DNA of 64,000 bases from positions 868,001 to 932,000 of the forward strand of contig JAJFGS010000013.1 in the NCBI GenBank assembly GCA_021775995.1. Reading direction: 5' to 3'. The position numbers were made by a program, and so were the translations under genes. The notes under the pieces were generated by a model, which was not told the origin of the DNA, did no database searches, and saw only the letters and a program-made list of their open reading frames with translations. This DNA comes from Alphaproteobacteria bacterium (lineage in GTDB: Bacteria; Pseudomonadota; Alphaproteobacteria; Micavibrionales; Micavibrionaceae). Position 1 is the first letter of the stretch; each line of letters begins with the position of its first letter. This document shows positions 23,345-32,029 of this stretch, piece after piece.

Positions 23345-23773
23345 TTACAACATACCCTGATAATGACGGGCAGACATCTCTTCAATTTCATCTTCGGAAA
23401 AATCAAAATGATTGCCGATTTCTTCAATCATTGCCTCGCGAATCATTTGCGTTAAATCTAAACCTGACTCACACCAGGCATCTAAAATAGGACGACGATA
23501 TAAAACAAGAACATCGTCATCATTGGCTGCTTTTTTTTCAACACCGGGCGCCAATTCTTTTCCTGCCTTATAAAGTGCTAAAAGATCAAAAGGATCCTCT
23601 AACTCTAAATCACTCTCGGTTGTCTCGTCAGGAATCTCTTCTATTTTAATTGTTAGATCTTCGTAAAATTCATTCAATTCGTCAGGTAAATTACCAAGCT
23701 GCTCATTCGCAATCACGGAAATATCATCTTCCGTTGGTGCCGCAGAAAAATTCATTAGAATTTGTTGATTCAT
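23345..23773 (-). CDS. Zincin_1 / DUF1025-type metallopeptidase-like protein with lost zinc motif
   Basis: 142 aa. It matches the alphaproteobacterial family of small predicted metallopeptidases across its length: LGNLPDELNEFYEDLTIKIE, PFDLLALYKAG, VLVLYRRPILDAWCESG and HFDFSEDEIEEM. In the family, the last part carries HExxHH (as in HVLVHEIGHHFG). Here the same place reads REAMIEEIGNHFD (about residues 112-124), so the first His is Glu and the next is Asn. Zinc binding and catalysis should be lost, though the fold seems kept. The start ATG 23773 has GGGAGGT 4 nt upstream. It is divergent from the small YjfB-like gene, with 177 nt between. Confidence 0.8.
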   Translation of the reverse strand: MNQQILMNFSAAPTEDDISVIANEQLGNLPDELNEFYEDLTIKIEEIPDETTESDLELEDPFDLLALYKAGKELAPGVEKKAANDDDVLVLYRRPILDAWCESGLDLTQMIREAMIEEIGNHFDFSEDEIEEMSARHYQGML

Positions 23774-23853
23774 GTCGACCTCCCATTTGATCTGGTTAAC
23801 GCCTAATATTTGTTTATAATTTCAATTTACGCTGATTTGCTATATTTGCCAAT

Positions 23854-23874
23854 GGCTGAAAAGGCTTTTCAGCC
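23854..23874. repeat. Exact 21-nt palindrome in a divergent intergenic region
   Basis: GGCTGAAAAG, a central G, CTTTTCAGCC. It lies in the 177-nt gap between the minus-strand Zincin-like gene and the plus-strand small gene, about 80-95 nt from each start. It may be an operator, a transcription terminator on one strand, or another repeat. No other copy was seen in the window. The rest of the gap is AT-rich with TATAAT-like words (about 23890) but no clear -35. Confidence 0.5.
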
Positions 23875-23950
23875 CTCATTCCTGTATATTTATAATAATT
23901 TAAGACTTTTTATGGTACTATATTAGAGGTTTTACACATAAAGGTGATCT

Positions 23951-24127
23951 ATGGAAGCAAGTTCAGGAATAGCGGCACAAATTGCGCAAACACGCAATGA
24001 ATTCGCATTAAATGCTATTAAGCAGACAGCTGAATCTGATAAAAAAATTGCAGATTTATTACAATCTGCTGCAGCCAGTATCCCTGGTTCTCCCATTCGA
24101 GGAACAAACGTCAACATTAAGGCGTAA
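23951..24127 (+). CDS. Small YjfB-like (putative motility) protein
   Basis: 58 aa, too short for many gene callers. The ATG at 23951 has AAGGTGAT (23941-23948) at good spacing. The protein has one helix (IAAQIAQTRNEFALNAIKQT and on to KKIADLLQSA) and a short tail ending SPIRGTNVNIKA. The helix plus LLQS and a polar tail ending in a G-x-x-x-N pattern resemble the YjfB family (PF14070), tied by name to motility, but identity cannot be confirmed by eye. It is a single gene. If correct it hints at flagella, for which there is no other gene in the window. Confidence 0.6.
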   Translation: MEASSGIAAQIAQTRNEFALNAIKQTAESDKKIADLLQSAAASIPGSPIRGTNVNIKA

Positions 24128-24145
24128 CTTAAAAAAAGAATATAA

Positions 24146-25078
24146 TTAAATTGGTGTCGCTTCGGCGGCATTTTTCATGGCTTCTTCAATATCAGCCAAA
24201 TAAGGATATGCTTCCTGCGTTCCTTCATTAAGGCATGACAGACCAGAAGCAACTGTCGCCATTTTCAAAGCCACTCCTAAAGACCGACCTTCATGCAAAC
24301 AAGCAGCAAACGTTCCACAAAAACAATCACCCGCCCCTGTTGTATCCGCAATATTCTCTAATTCCATGGAAGGAATTTTCCACCCTTTACCATCTTCGGA
24401 TACTGCAATAACTCCTTCAGCCCCCATCGTTACGATGCAAGTTAGCTTACCTTGTTTGGCCATAGCCTCCGCCAATTTAACGGTTTCTTTTTTGGCATCT
24501 ATTCCTAAGCTTTTTGCTAATTGCTTGGCTTCAATTTGATTAACAACCAAATAATCAACCAGCGAGAGCATTTCTTTTGGAATGGTTAAAGCAGGCGCTA
24601 AGTTCAAAATAACTTTTGCACCATTGTCATGCGCTGTTTTCATTACAACGGCATTTTGTTCGAGGGGCACTTCCATTTGAACCAAAAGAAGATTTTTTGA
24701 ATGAAGTATCTCAGCAGGAGCTTGCTCCGAACTCACCCCAACATTGGCACCAGACGCCACAATAATTCGATTCTCACCAGACTTTTCTTTTATAACAATG
24801 GCCATCCCCGTTGGATACTCTGTAGATTTTGCGACACCAGATGTAATAACTTCGTTCCGTTTCAGGTTACTCAGAATTCTCAAACCTGGACCATCATCAC
24901 CAACACAGCCAACAATAGCTGTTTTTGCTCCAGCACGCGCCGCAGCCAAAGCTTGGTTTGCACCCTTTCCTCCAGGGGTTGAACTATATGATGGCGTTAA
25001 AACTGTTTCACCCGATTCAGGGAAACGCTTTACATCCATGTTAATATCCATATTAATAGAACCGAAAACAATAATCAT
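24146..25078 (-). CDS. rbsK: Ribokinase (PfkB family)
   Basis: A 310-aa sugar kinase of the PfkB family. N-terminal GSINMDINMDVKRFPESGET with STPGGKGANQALAAARAG (substrate and dimer region) is typical of ribokinase, and the C-terminal DTTGAGDCFCGTFAA is the PfkB signature with the catalytic Asp and anion hole. It should phosphorylate ribose (or deoxyribose) at O5. There are no transporter genes for ribose nearby, so salvage of internal ribose is possible. Divergent from hemA. A second PfkB-type kinase is at 29.2 kb. Confidence 0.88.
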   Translation of the reverse strand: MIIVFGSINMDINMDVKRFPESGETVLTPSYSSTPGGKGANQALAAARAGAKTAIVGCVGDDGPGLRILSNLKRNEVITSGVAKSTEYPTGMAIVIKEKSGENRIIVASGANVGVSSEQAPAEILHSKNLLLVQMEVPLEQNAVVMKTAHDNGAKVILNLAPALTIPKEMLSLVDYLVVNQIEAKQLAKSLGIDAKKETVKLAEAMAKQGKLTCIVTMGAEGVIAVSEDGKGWKIPSMELENIADTTGAGDCFCGTFAACLHEGRSLGVALKMATVASGLSCLNEGTQEAYPYLADIEEAMKNAAEATPI

Positions 25079-25146
25079 TTAATTTATCCGCTTTTGTTGC
25101 TACATAGTATAATCACAAACACGCATAATACGAAGTTTAAATTGAT

Positions 25147-26367
25147 ATGGACTATAACCAAATATTCGACAATCATTTACAAAACTTACACAAAGAAGGG
25201 CGCTACCGTGTTTTCGCCCCTTTAGAACGCATATGCGGCAAATTTCCTAAGGCCGTCTATCATGCTCCCGATGGCTCATCCAAAGAAGTTACAATCTGGT
25301 GCTCCAATGATTATCTAGGCATGGGGCAAAATAAAACTGTTATTAATGCCATAAAAAATGCCGTTGATAATCATGGTGCGGGGGCTGGTGGTTCACGTAA
25401 TATTTCAGGCACACAAAAACTACATATTGATTTAGAAAATTCTTTAGCCGACCTACATCAAAAAGAAGCTGGGTTAGTTTTTTCTTCAGGCTATGCTGCC
25501 AACGAAGGCGCTTTAAGCACCATTATTAAATTATTACATGACCCAATTATTTTTTCTGATGAACATAATCATGCCTCCATGATTCATGGTATCAAGTCAG
25601 GAAAATGCGAAAAATATATTTACCGCCATAACGATATTGAACACTTAAAAGAATTACTCCAAAACGCAGATCCCTCACGCCCTAAAATTATTGCCTTTGA
25701 ATCAGTTTACTCCATGGAAGGTGATATTGCGCCCATTCAAGAAATTTGTGATTTAGCCCAAAAACATAAAGCACTCACTTATCTGGATGAGGTTCATGCC
25801 GTAGGCTTATACGGCAAACGTGGCGGCGGCATTGCAGAACAACGTGGCTTACTTGACCAAGTTGACATTGTTGAAGGAACACTTGCCAAAGCCTATGGCG
25901 TTATGGGTGGATTTATCACAGGGCCAAAAAATATTATCGATGCCGTGCGTTCTTTTTCCTCTGGGTTTATTTTTACGACCGCCCTACCCCCTTCTATTTT
26001 AGCGGGCGCATTAGCAAGCGTTGAATATTTAAAATCATCAGAAATTGAACGTGCCCGTGCACAAAGTAACGCCAAATATTTGAAACAAAAGCTAGAAGAA
26101 AATAATTTACCTTACTTAAAAGGTGAAAGTCATATCGTCTCATTGATAGTTGGCGATGCTACTTGTTGCAAGGCTGTCACGAATATATTATTGCAAGAAT
26201 ATGATATTTACGTCCAACCGATTAATTATCCGACTGTACCAAAAGGGACAGAACGTATGCGCCTTACCGCAACAGCAGCGCATAGCACCAAAGATATAGA
26301 TAAGATGGTTGATGTTTTAACAGCCCTTTATCAAGAACATAATGTTCTTAATTTAAAAACTGGATAA
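25147..26367 (+). CDS. hemA: 5-aminolevulinate synthase
   Basis: Condenses glycine and succinyl-CoA to 5-aminolevulinate, PLP-dependent; the C4 route to haem used by alphaproteobacteria and mitochondria. 406 aa. Visible: CSNDYLGMGQN, GAGAGGSRNISGTQKLHIDLE, SDEHNHASMIHGIK, YLDEVHAVGLYGKRGGGIAEQ and the PLP lysine in EGTLAKAYGVMGG. The C-terminal PTVPKGTERMRLTATAAH is also a family mark. No heme-regulatory CP motif is obvious at the N-terminus. A -10-like TATAAT is at 25108-25113. This gene is a good lineage marker for the window. Confidence 0.97.
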   Translation: MDYNQIFDNHLQNLHKEGRYRVFAPLERICGKFPKAVYHAPDGSSKEVTIWCSNDYLGMGQNKTVINAIKNAVDNHGAGAGGSRNISGTQKLHIDLENSLADLHQKEAGLVFSSGYAANEGALSTIIKLLHDPIIFSDEHNHASMIHGIKSGKCEKYIYRHNDIEHLKELLQNADPSRPKIIAFESVYSMEGDIAPIQEICDLAQKHKALTYLDEVHAVGLYGKRGGGIAEQRGLLDQVDIVEGTLAKAYGVMGGFITGPKNIIDAVRSFSSGFIFTTALPPSILAGALASVEYLKSSEIERARAQSNAKYLKQKLEENNLPYLKGESHIVSLIVGDATCCKAVTNILLQEYDIYVQPINYPTVPKGTERMRLTATAAHSTKDIDKMVDVLTALYQEHNVLNLKTG

Positions 26368-26371
26368 CCGA

Positions 26372-27754
26372 TTACTGGTTCCACATATTTTCCCACCAAG
26401 GCTCGTTCTTGATATCGTCCTTGATATTAGAAGATTGACCATTCTTTGCCATTTTGCGGCGAATATCATTAACATCCCACCCCGTTAAATTCGCCAAAGT
26501 TTTGGCTTCTTTATCAAAGCGTGGCTTTAATCCATCATAATATGATCCTGCTGCTTCACATTGCGCTTTGCCTTTAAATGGGTGTTGCATCACGTAGCGG
26601 CCTTGGAAGTTTTCACGGTCTTCTGTAACTTGCAACATAATATCCTCTGGGAAACTATCTGCCGTATAACGAATATGCATCCGCGTTACAAAAGCATTCA
26701 CTGGTCCGCCTTGTGGCGGCATAATACGACGGTTCATTGGCACAGGACGACCAGGCTTCCCATGCTCTTGATTCAGCCACCACACACCCATCTTACGCAA
26801 ATCTTTTGCAGGAATGGGATCGGCGGCACAAGGATCGCACCACGCCATATCCCATGCATATTCCAGCATAACGGTTTTCATTTTTTCTTTTTTGACCGCC
26901 GTATCAAACATAGCTTTATAGAACTCGCCGAATTCATCCGCGACAAATAATGGAATATTATCTCCGGTTGGAATTTTAGTTGTTCGATAATTTGTTGGCT
27001 CAACACGTCCTGTTTTGGTTAGCGTAAACAAAAGTAAATCTTGAGGGCCTTTAGCATTTAAAGTACCCAAGCGCACAGGCAACATAAACTTTGGCGATTC
27101 ATAAGCAACCTGAAGCGGACGTAAGTAAGTATAGCCAGAGCTTTCAAATTTATCGAGATTGACTTTCGCAACAAAGAATTTCATGTCTTGCTTTATATAA
27201 CTTTTTAAAACTTTTTCTGCGCCCTTAGGAAGCTTATAGCCTTCTTGGTTTAACCATTTATTCAGCCCATCACTTTCCTTAGCGGATAAAATAAGAATGT
27301 CATACTCACCAACGCTAAAACTTTCCTCTATAGTAACGCCCAATGCTCTAGCAGACTCTTCTACACGCCTACTCTTCATAGCCATTGGCGCATTACCCGC
27401 CGCCATATCCATCTCCATATAGATTTGCTGGCATGGATCACTATCAAAATATTCTACTAAGCGTGGTGCCGTATACGCATCCAGATGATCAATAATTTTT
27501 ATGTCGCCAATATTCACTTGTGATTTTTTAATCACTGTCGGTACAGGAATAACAATGGCAAAATCTTTTGTATCTCCTTTAAAATCATTCACCATAGTCA
27601 TGACAGTGCGCTCACCTTCACGACTCATCACAACCTTTGATGCCTCGTTAAATAAGCCAGCATCCGCTTTTGCAACATAAAAGCCACAAAATGCGTTGGC
27701 GTGGCTTGGTATAAATGTAACCAACATTAAAATGGTAAATAAAAATTTCGTCAT
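26372..27754 (-). CDS. DUF2330 secreted protein
   Basis: About 460 aa with an N-terminal signal peptide (MTKFLFTILMLVTFIPSHANA, cut before FCGFYV). The mature start FCGFYVAKADAGLFNEASKVV, then the MSREGERTVMTMVNDFKGD and FAIVIPVPT stretches, is the DUF2330 pattern; several Cys (CDPCAADP and others) may pair in the periplasm. The ATG at 27754 overlaps the stop of the RnfD-like gene (ATGA) and has GGAG at good distance, so it is preferred over ATG 27766. Role unknown; proteins of this family are often next to an RnfD/NqrB-like membrane protein, as here. Confidence 0.85.
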   Translation of the reverse strand: MTKFLFTILMLVTFIPSHANAFCGFYVAKADAGLFNEASKVVMSREGERTVMTMVNDFKGDTKDFAIVIPVPTVIKKSQVNIGDIKIIDHLDAYTAPRLVEYFDSDPCQQIYMEMDMAAGNAPMAMKSRRVEESARALGVTIEESFSVGEYDILILSAKESDGLNKWLNQEGYKLPKGAEKVLKSYIKQDMKFFVAKVNLDKFESSGYTYLRPLQVAYESPKFMLPVRLGTLNAKGPQDLLLFTLTKTGRVEPTNYRTTKIPTGDNIPLFVADEFGEFYKAMFDTAVKKEKMKTVMLEYAWDMAWCDPCAADPIPAKDLRKMGVWWLNQEHGKPGRPVPMNRRIMPPQGGPVNAFVTRMHIRYTADSFPEDIMLQVTEDRENFQGRYVMQHPFKGKAQCEAAGSYYDGLKPRFDKEAKTLANLTGWDVNDIRRKMAKNGQSSNIKDDIKNEPWWENMWNQ

Positions 27755-28554
27755 ACTTTTCTCCATTGATAGATCTTATCTTTCAAAATTAAATCAATTA
27801 TAGGCGTTGTTATACAAACCATAAACAACGCATAAAATATCGCTTCGCGCACCTGAAACACATATTGTAAAATATACGCAATGACCGCCACCGCAAAAGC
27901 AAATAGTAAACGCCCCCATCGATGGTTCGGTGTTGTCATGGGATCTGATATCATAAAGAAGGCAAAAATAAGGAGAGCGCCGCTTTGCAAATTATGAATG
28001 GGGATAGATAAAGGGTCTCCAAGCCATAATGCACGGGCAAAAAGCAAGAATACCCAGCTTCCTAGAAAAAATAATGCCATATCCACCCTTCCCGCTTTAT
28101 TGAGCACCAACACCGCAAAACAGACCAGAGCAAATGCCAACCAAATGGCGTTCCCCCATTGACCTGGTGATATCCAGACATGATCAGGCATCAAAATAAG
28201 TCCTAAAACTATGGCCGCATTCGCAGGGTTAAACAGATGTTTGTTATTGTACCGAATAAGGAATTTCCCACTCATCGCAACAACACCTGCCAAAGGATAT
28301 AGCCAAATTAGATTTGTTTTAAACAATAAAGCGAGCGATAAACTCGTAATAAGTGGAGAGCGGAAATCCAAAGACGGAATTTTGAAAATTTTTAAAAATA
28401 AAAATTGCATACACAACGTCGACAACACAACCAACACAACCGCTGCAAAAGACGGGGCAAAATCACTCCATAAAACTAAGAATAGTAACAATGACGACAA
28501 TATCAAAATCTGAAAATGTCGTGCATCATTCATAATTTTGAAAGAAAACTTCAT
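27751..28554 (-). CDS. RnfD/NqrB-like integral membrane protein
   Basis: 267 aa, hydrophobic almost throughout, with about eight to nine membrane segments. FAFFMISDPMTTPNHRWGR near residue 200 is the conserved (A/S)TDPxTxP..R.GR loop of RnfD/NqrB, and NPANAAIVLGLILM matches the NP-x-N motif. In RnfD a flavin is attached to Thr in an SGAT motif; the only SGA here is SGALL, with no Thr, so covalent flavin is unlikely. None of the other Rnf or Nqr subunits is nearby. It lies between the TetR gene (5 nt upstream, ribosome-binding site AAAGG) and DUF2330 (4-nt overlap). Confidence 0.85.
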   Translation of the reverse strand: MKFSFKIMNDARHFQILILSSLLLFLVLWSDFAPSFAAVVLVVLSTLCMQFLFLKIFKIPSLDFRSPLITSLSLALLFKTNLIWLYPLAGVVAMSGKFLIRYNNKHLFNPANAAIVLGLILMPDHVWISPGQWGNAIWLAFALVCFAVLVLNKAGRVDMALFFLGSWVFLLFARALWLGDPLSIPIHNLQSGALLIFAFFMISDPMTTPNHRWGRLLFAFAVAVIAYILQYVFQVREAIFYALFMVCITTPIIDLILKDKIYQWRKV

Positions 28555-28559
28555 ACCTT

Positions 28560-29141
28560 TTAAGATATTGGCAGTGAATTATAAAGCATCTCAGCCTTAT
28601 CTAACGCCTTGTCCAGCGTTGCCATCGTTTTACTCATATCGGGACTGTCATCATCTTTCCATGTTTTTAAAACATAAAGATAAATCCCTGTTAAGCCAGT
28701 GACCCGAACACAACCCGCAATTCCTTGCGTTGAAATATTTGCAGCCTCCAAAACGCGAGTCATAGATCGCCCCAAATGCGGCAATCCTAAAACGGCTTGT
28801 TTAGGGTCATCTTTAAAAGAACTTAAAATTGAAACAATCGCCGCACGATTTTCATTCACCAAATCAAAACGTTCCATCAAAATATCAAATATGGCTTCTC
28901 GATGAGACATGTCAGATACATTTGAAATATTTTTCATCATCTCACGATCAATTTTCCGACTATAAGCCGCCAAAATATCAACCTTATCATCGAAATATTC
29001 ATGAGCATCTTCTAAAGCAACGCCCGCTTTTTCTATAATTTCCTCAAAAGACACATCATCCCAGCTTTTATCAACCGCAAGGCTCAAAGCGGCATCAATA
29101 GCCTTATCTTTAAGCGTTTTATCTTGTGTCTTTTTAACCAT
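28560..29141 (-). CDS. TetR family transcriptional regulator
   Basis: 193 aa. The N-terminal helix-turn-helix is visible: KAIDAALSLAVDKSWDDVSFEEI followed by EKAGVALEDAHEYFDDKVDILAAYSRKID at residues about 12-65, where the recognition-helix YFDDK stretch is the usual TetR YFxxK. The C-terminal all-helical part would bind an unknown ligand. It is the first gene of a three-gene run with the RnfD-like and DUF2330 genes and may regulate it. Divergent from the adenosine kinase gene, with about 80 nt between starts. COQ9 has a similar fold, so a COQ9-like role is a distant alternative. Confidence 0.85.
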   Translation of the reverse strand: MVKKTQDKTLKDKAIDAALSLAVDKSWDDVSFEEIIEKAGVALEDAHEYFDDKVDILAAYSRKIDREMMKNISNVSDMSHREAIFDILMERFDLVNENRAAIVSILSSFKDDPKQAVLGLPHLGRSMTRVLEAANISTQGIAGCVRVTGLTGIYLYVLKTWKDDDSPDMSKTMATLDKALDKAEMLYNSLPIS

Positions 29142-29222
29142 AGGAGCTTGCCTTTTCTAAGGATTTTATAGAGATTAAAGGCATAAAAATCAATCACTCT
29201 AAACGGAAGTAAGGTAAATACT

Positions 29223-30227
29223 ATGTCTAACCCTGAATATGGCCTCATCACTATTGGCAATGCGCTTGTTGATGTTTTGGCAAAAACAACTGATGAGTAT
29301 ATCGCCACTCAAAAAGAAACTGATGGCATGGAAAAAGGGTCGATGAACCTTGTTGATTCAGCGCGGGCACTTGCACTTTATGGAGACATGGAAGACCCTA
29401 CCAAAATGTCTGGCGGCTCAGCAGGAAATACAATGGCTTGCTTCGCCTCCTTTGGTGGAAAAGGCGCCTATATCGGAAAAATTGCCGATGATGCGTTGGG
29501 CACAACATTTGCCGGTGACCTTCATCATATGGGTGTTGATTATAAAACCGAACCTTTAACAAACGGGTCTTCAACAGGTCGTTGCATGATTTTAGTAACA
29601 CCCGATGGTGAACGCACAATGAATACTTTCCTTGGTGCTGCGGTTGAATTAACACCAGAAGATATTGACCCTGAATTCATTGCAAAAGCGCAAGTCGTTT
29701 ATTTAGAAGGTTACTTGTTTGACCCGCCAAAGGCTATGGAAGCTTTTATCAAAGCCGCTCGCGAAGCCCATGAAGCAGGCCGTCAAGTCTCTCTTACCTT
29801 ATCAGACCCCTTCTGCGTCAACCGCCATCGTGAATCTTTTAAGGACCTTGTTCAAAACCATGTCGATATTCTTTTTGCAAATGAAGATGAGTTAAAATCA
29901 CTTTATGAAACAGATGATCTTGAAGAAGCCCTAGAAATTGTCAAAGACAAATGCGCTATCACTGCGACTACACGCAGTGAAAAAGGTTCTGTTATTATTA
30001 ATTCTGGACACCGCACCGATATCGAAGCCGAAAAAAATGTGAAGGTTATTGATACCACAGGCGCAGGTGATGCCTATGCCGCAGGTTTTCTTTATGGCTT
30101 TACTAAACACATGAACATGGAACAATGCGGTCGCCTCGGCTCTATCGCTGCCGCTGAAGTCATTACACAAATGGGGCCCCGCCCTTCCGTCAGCCTAGCT
30201 GAACTTATGCAGAAAAAAGCCGCTTAA
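29223..30227 (+). CDS. Adenosine kinase-type PfkB kinase
   Basis: A 334-aa PfkB kinase of the adenosine-kinase type common in alphaproteobacteria. It has GNALVDVLAKTTDE (N-terminal substrate strand), MSGGSAGNTMACFASFGGKGAYIGKIADD (di-Gly motif) and VIDTTGAGDAYAAGFLYGF (catalytic Asp). Likely phosphorylates adenosine for purine salvage; other nucleosides are possible. The ATG at 29223 follows AAGGTAAATACT. The next gene (YejA-like) starts 3 nt after the stop, so they share a transcript. Confidence 0.9.
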   Translation: MSNPEYGLITIGNALVDVLAKTTDEYIATQKETDGMEKGSMNLVDSARALALYGDMEDPTKMSGGSAGNTMACFASFGGKGAYIGKIADDALGTTFAGDLHHMGVDYKTEPLTNGSSTGRCMILVTPDGERTMNTFLGAAVELTPEDIDPEFIAKAQVVYLEGYLFDPPKAMEAFIKAAREAHEAGRQVSLTLSDPFCVNRHRESFKDLVQNHVDILFANEDELKSLYETDDLEEALEIVKDKCAITATTRSEKGSVIINSGHRTDIEAEKNVKVIDTTGAGDAYAAGFLYGFTKHMNMEQCGRLGSIAAAEVITQMGPRPSVSLAELMQKKAA

Positions 30228-30230
30228 GAT

Positions 30231-31955
30231 ATGTTTAAACTTTTAACTATCGCTCTTCTTATTCTTTCTTCCCCTGCTTTTGCAGAAGAAAAATTAGGCC
30301 AAAAATTTGGCCAGAAATTTGGATTGGCGATGGTTGGAGAACCTAAGTATAACGCTCGAAGTCCAAGCCTTGATTACGCTAACCCACGCGCCCCCAAAGG
30401 CGGCACCCTAAGACAAGCCGCCACAGGAAGCTTTGATACGCTGAACCCCTACTCTATCAAAGGTCGTGCGCCTGAAGGAATGAGCTTGGTTTTTGGTCGC
30501 TTGATGGCACGTGTTTGGGATGAACCTTTTACGATGTATCCACAAATTGCTCAAAGCGTGGAAGTTCCCGAAGATCGCTCCTCTATAACATTCCATCTTA
30601 ATCCCGCCGCAAAATTTCATGATGGAACGGCTATCACCACCGAAGATGTTTTATTTTCTTACTCTACATTAAAAGCTGAAGGTCGGCCGAACATGCGGCA
30701 AATTTATAAGCTTGCCACGCCAAAAGTCATTGATAAAAAAACTATAAAATTTTCTTTCAATGGAGATTATGATCGTGAAACCGTCATGATCATGGCGATG
30801 ATGCCTGTGCTATCCAAAGCCTATTGGTCGGGTAAAGCGTTTGACAAAACAACATTGAAACTTCCTCTTGGTTCTGGTCCTTATAAAATTCTCAGTGCCG
30901 AACCTGGAAAACGTATTGTTTATGAACGCGTCAAAGATTATTGGGGTAAAAATTTACTGGTCAGTAGAGGGCACCATAACTTTGATAAAGTTGTCTATGA
31001 ATATTTCCGCGATGATACCGTAGCCTTTGAAAGCTTTAAGAAAGGTGACCTTGATTTACGCCGCGAATGGGATGCTGGAAATTGGAACAGCACCTATGAT
31101 TTTCCTGCCCTGAAAGAAGGAAAAATAGCCAAAGAAAATTTAAAACATGGACGCCCTGACAAAGTGCGTGGGTTTATTTTCAATACCCGCCGTTTTCCGT
31201 TTGACGATATCCGTGTACGCCAAGCGCTTAATTTATTTTTTGATTTCGACTGGGTCAATAAAAATTTATTTTATGATCAATATAATCATATTGATAGTTT
31301 TTACCCCAACACTGACTTAGCACGTGAAGTTGCTAAAGCACCTGTTGAAGCACCAAAAAACCTGCGTGAAAAACTACGCATGGGTAATGAATTACTTGAA
31401 GAGGCTGGTTGGACTATTCGTAATGGTAAGCGTACTTATAAAAAATCTGGTAAGTCTATGAGTTTTGAAATATTGCTGGACAACCCTGACGATGAAAAAA
31501 TTGCGCTTTCACTCAGCCGTAGTTTGAAAAAAATGGGGATTGAAGCAAATGTTCGTGTTCTCGACAGCGCCGCTTTTCGGGGTCGTCTTAATGATTATAA
31601 CTACGACATGATACTTCATTATTGGTTTTCCACTTTATCGCCAGGAACAGAACAAAATTTATACTGGAGCTGTGCCGCCGCCAAAGAACCCTCACGGTGG
31701 AATTATGCGGGTATTTGCGACCCAAAAATCGATGCTTTGGCCAAATCTATCCCAACCGCCAGATCCCGCCAAGAGCTAGCCGCTAAAACCCAACAATTGG
31801 ACAGAAGACTATGGGAGGGGACTTATATGATCCCGCTATACCATAACCCAGTTGATTTTGTGGCTTATTGGAAACACTTGAAACACCCTACATTTAACCC
31901 GCTTTATGGCATGGTGATTGAAACATGGTGGATGGATAAGGCATCAAATCCATAA
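30231..31955 (+). CDS. YejA-like extracellular solute-binding protein (family 5)
   Basis: 574 aa; signal peptide MFKLLTIALLILSSPAFA. The mature protein has the SBP family-5 pattern: LDYANPRAPKGGTLRQAATGSFDTLNPYS (near residues 46-74), ITFHLNPAAKFHDGTAITTEDVLFSY, and PGTEQNLYWSC near the C-terminus, closest to YejA. It should bind a peptide or microcin in the periplasm and hand it to an ABC permease. No permease or ATPase gene follows (YejBEF are usual neighbours); the next gene is a lipoprotein. A short internal repeat GQKFGQKFG follows the signal peptide. Confidence 0.9.
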   Translation: MFKLLTIALLILSSPAFAEEKLGQKFGQKFGLAMVGEPKYNARSPSLDYANPRAPKGGTLRQAATGSFDTLNPYSIKGRAPEGMSLVFGRLMARVWDEPFTMYPQIAQSVEVPEDRSSITFHLNPAAKFHDGTAITTEDVLFSYSTLKAEGRPNMRQIYKLATPKVIDKKTIKFSFNGDYDRETVMIMAMMPVLSKAYWSGKAFDKTTLKLPLGSGPYKILSAEPGKRIVYERVKDYWGKNLLVSRGHHNFDKVVYEYFRDDTVAFESFKKGDLDLRREWDAGNWNSTYDFPALKEGKIAKENLKHGRPDKVRGFIFNTRRFPFDDIRVRQALNLFFDFDWVNKNLFYDQYNHIDSFYPNTDLAREVAKAPVEAPKNLREKLRMGNELLEEAGWTIRNGKRTYKKSGKSMSFEILLDNPDDEKIALSLSRSLKKMGIEANVRVLDSAAFRGRLNDYNYDMILHYWFSTLSPGTEQNLYWSCAAAKEPSRWNYAGICDPKIDALAKSIPTARSRQELAAKTQQLDRRLWEGTYMIPLYHNPVDFVAYWKHLKHPTFNPLYGMVIETWWMDKASNP

Positions 31956-32029
31956 CCACGCTTGAGCGGCCTAAAAGATACTGATATTCTATTATTTGTA
32001 ATTTTGATTCGAACAAAAAGCGCATTCTC

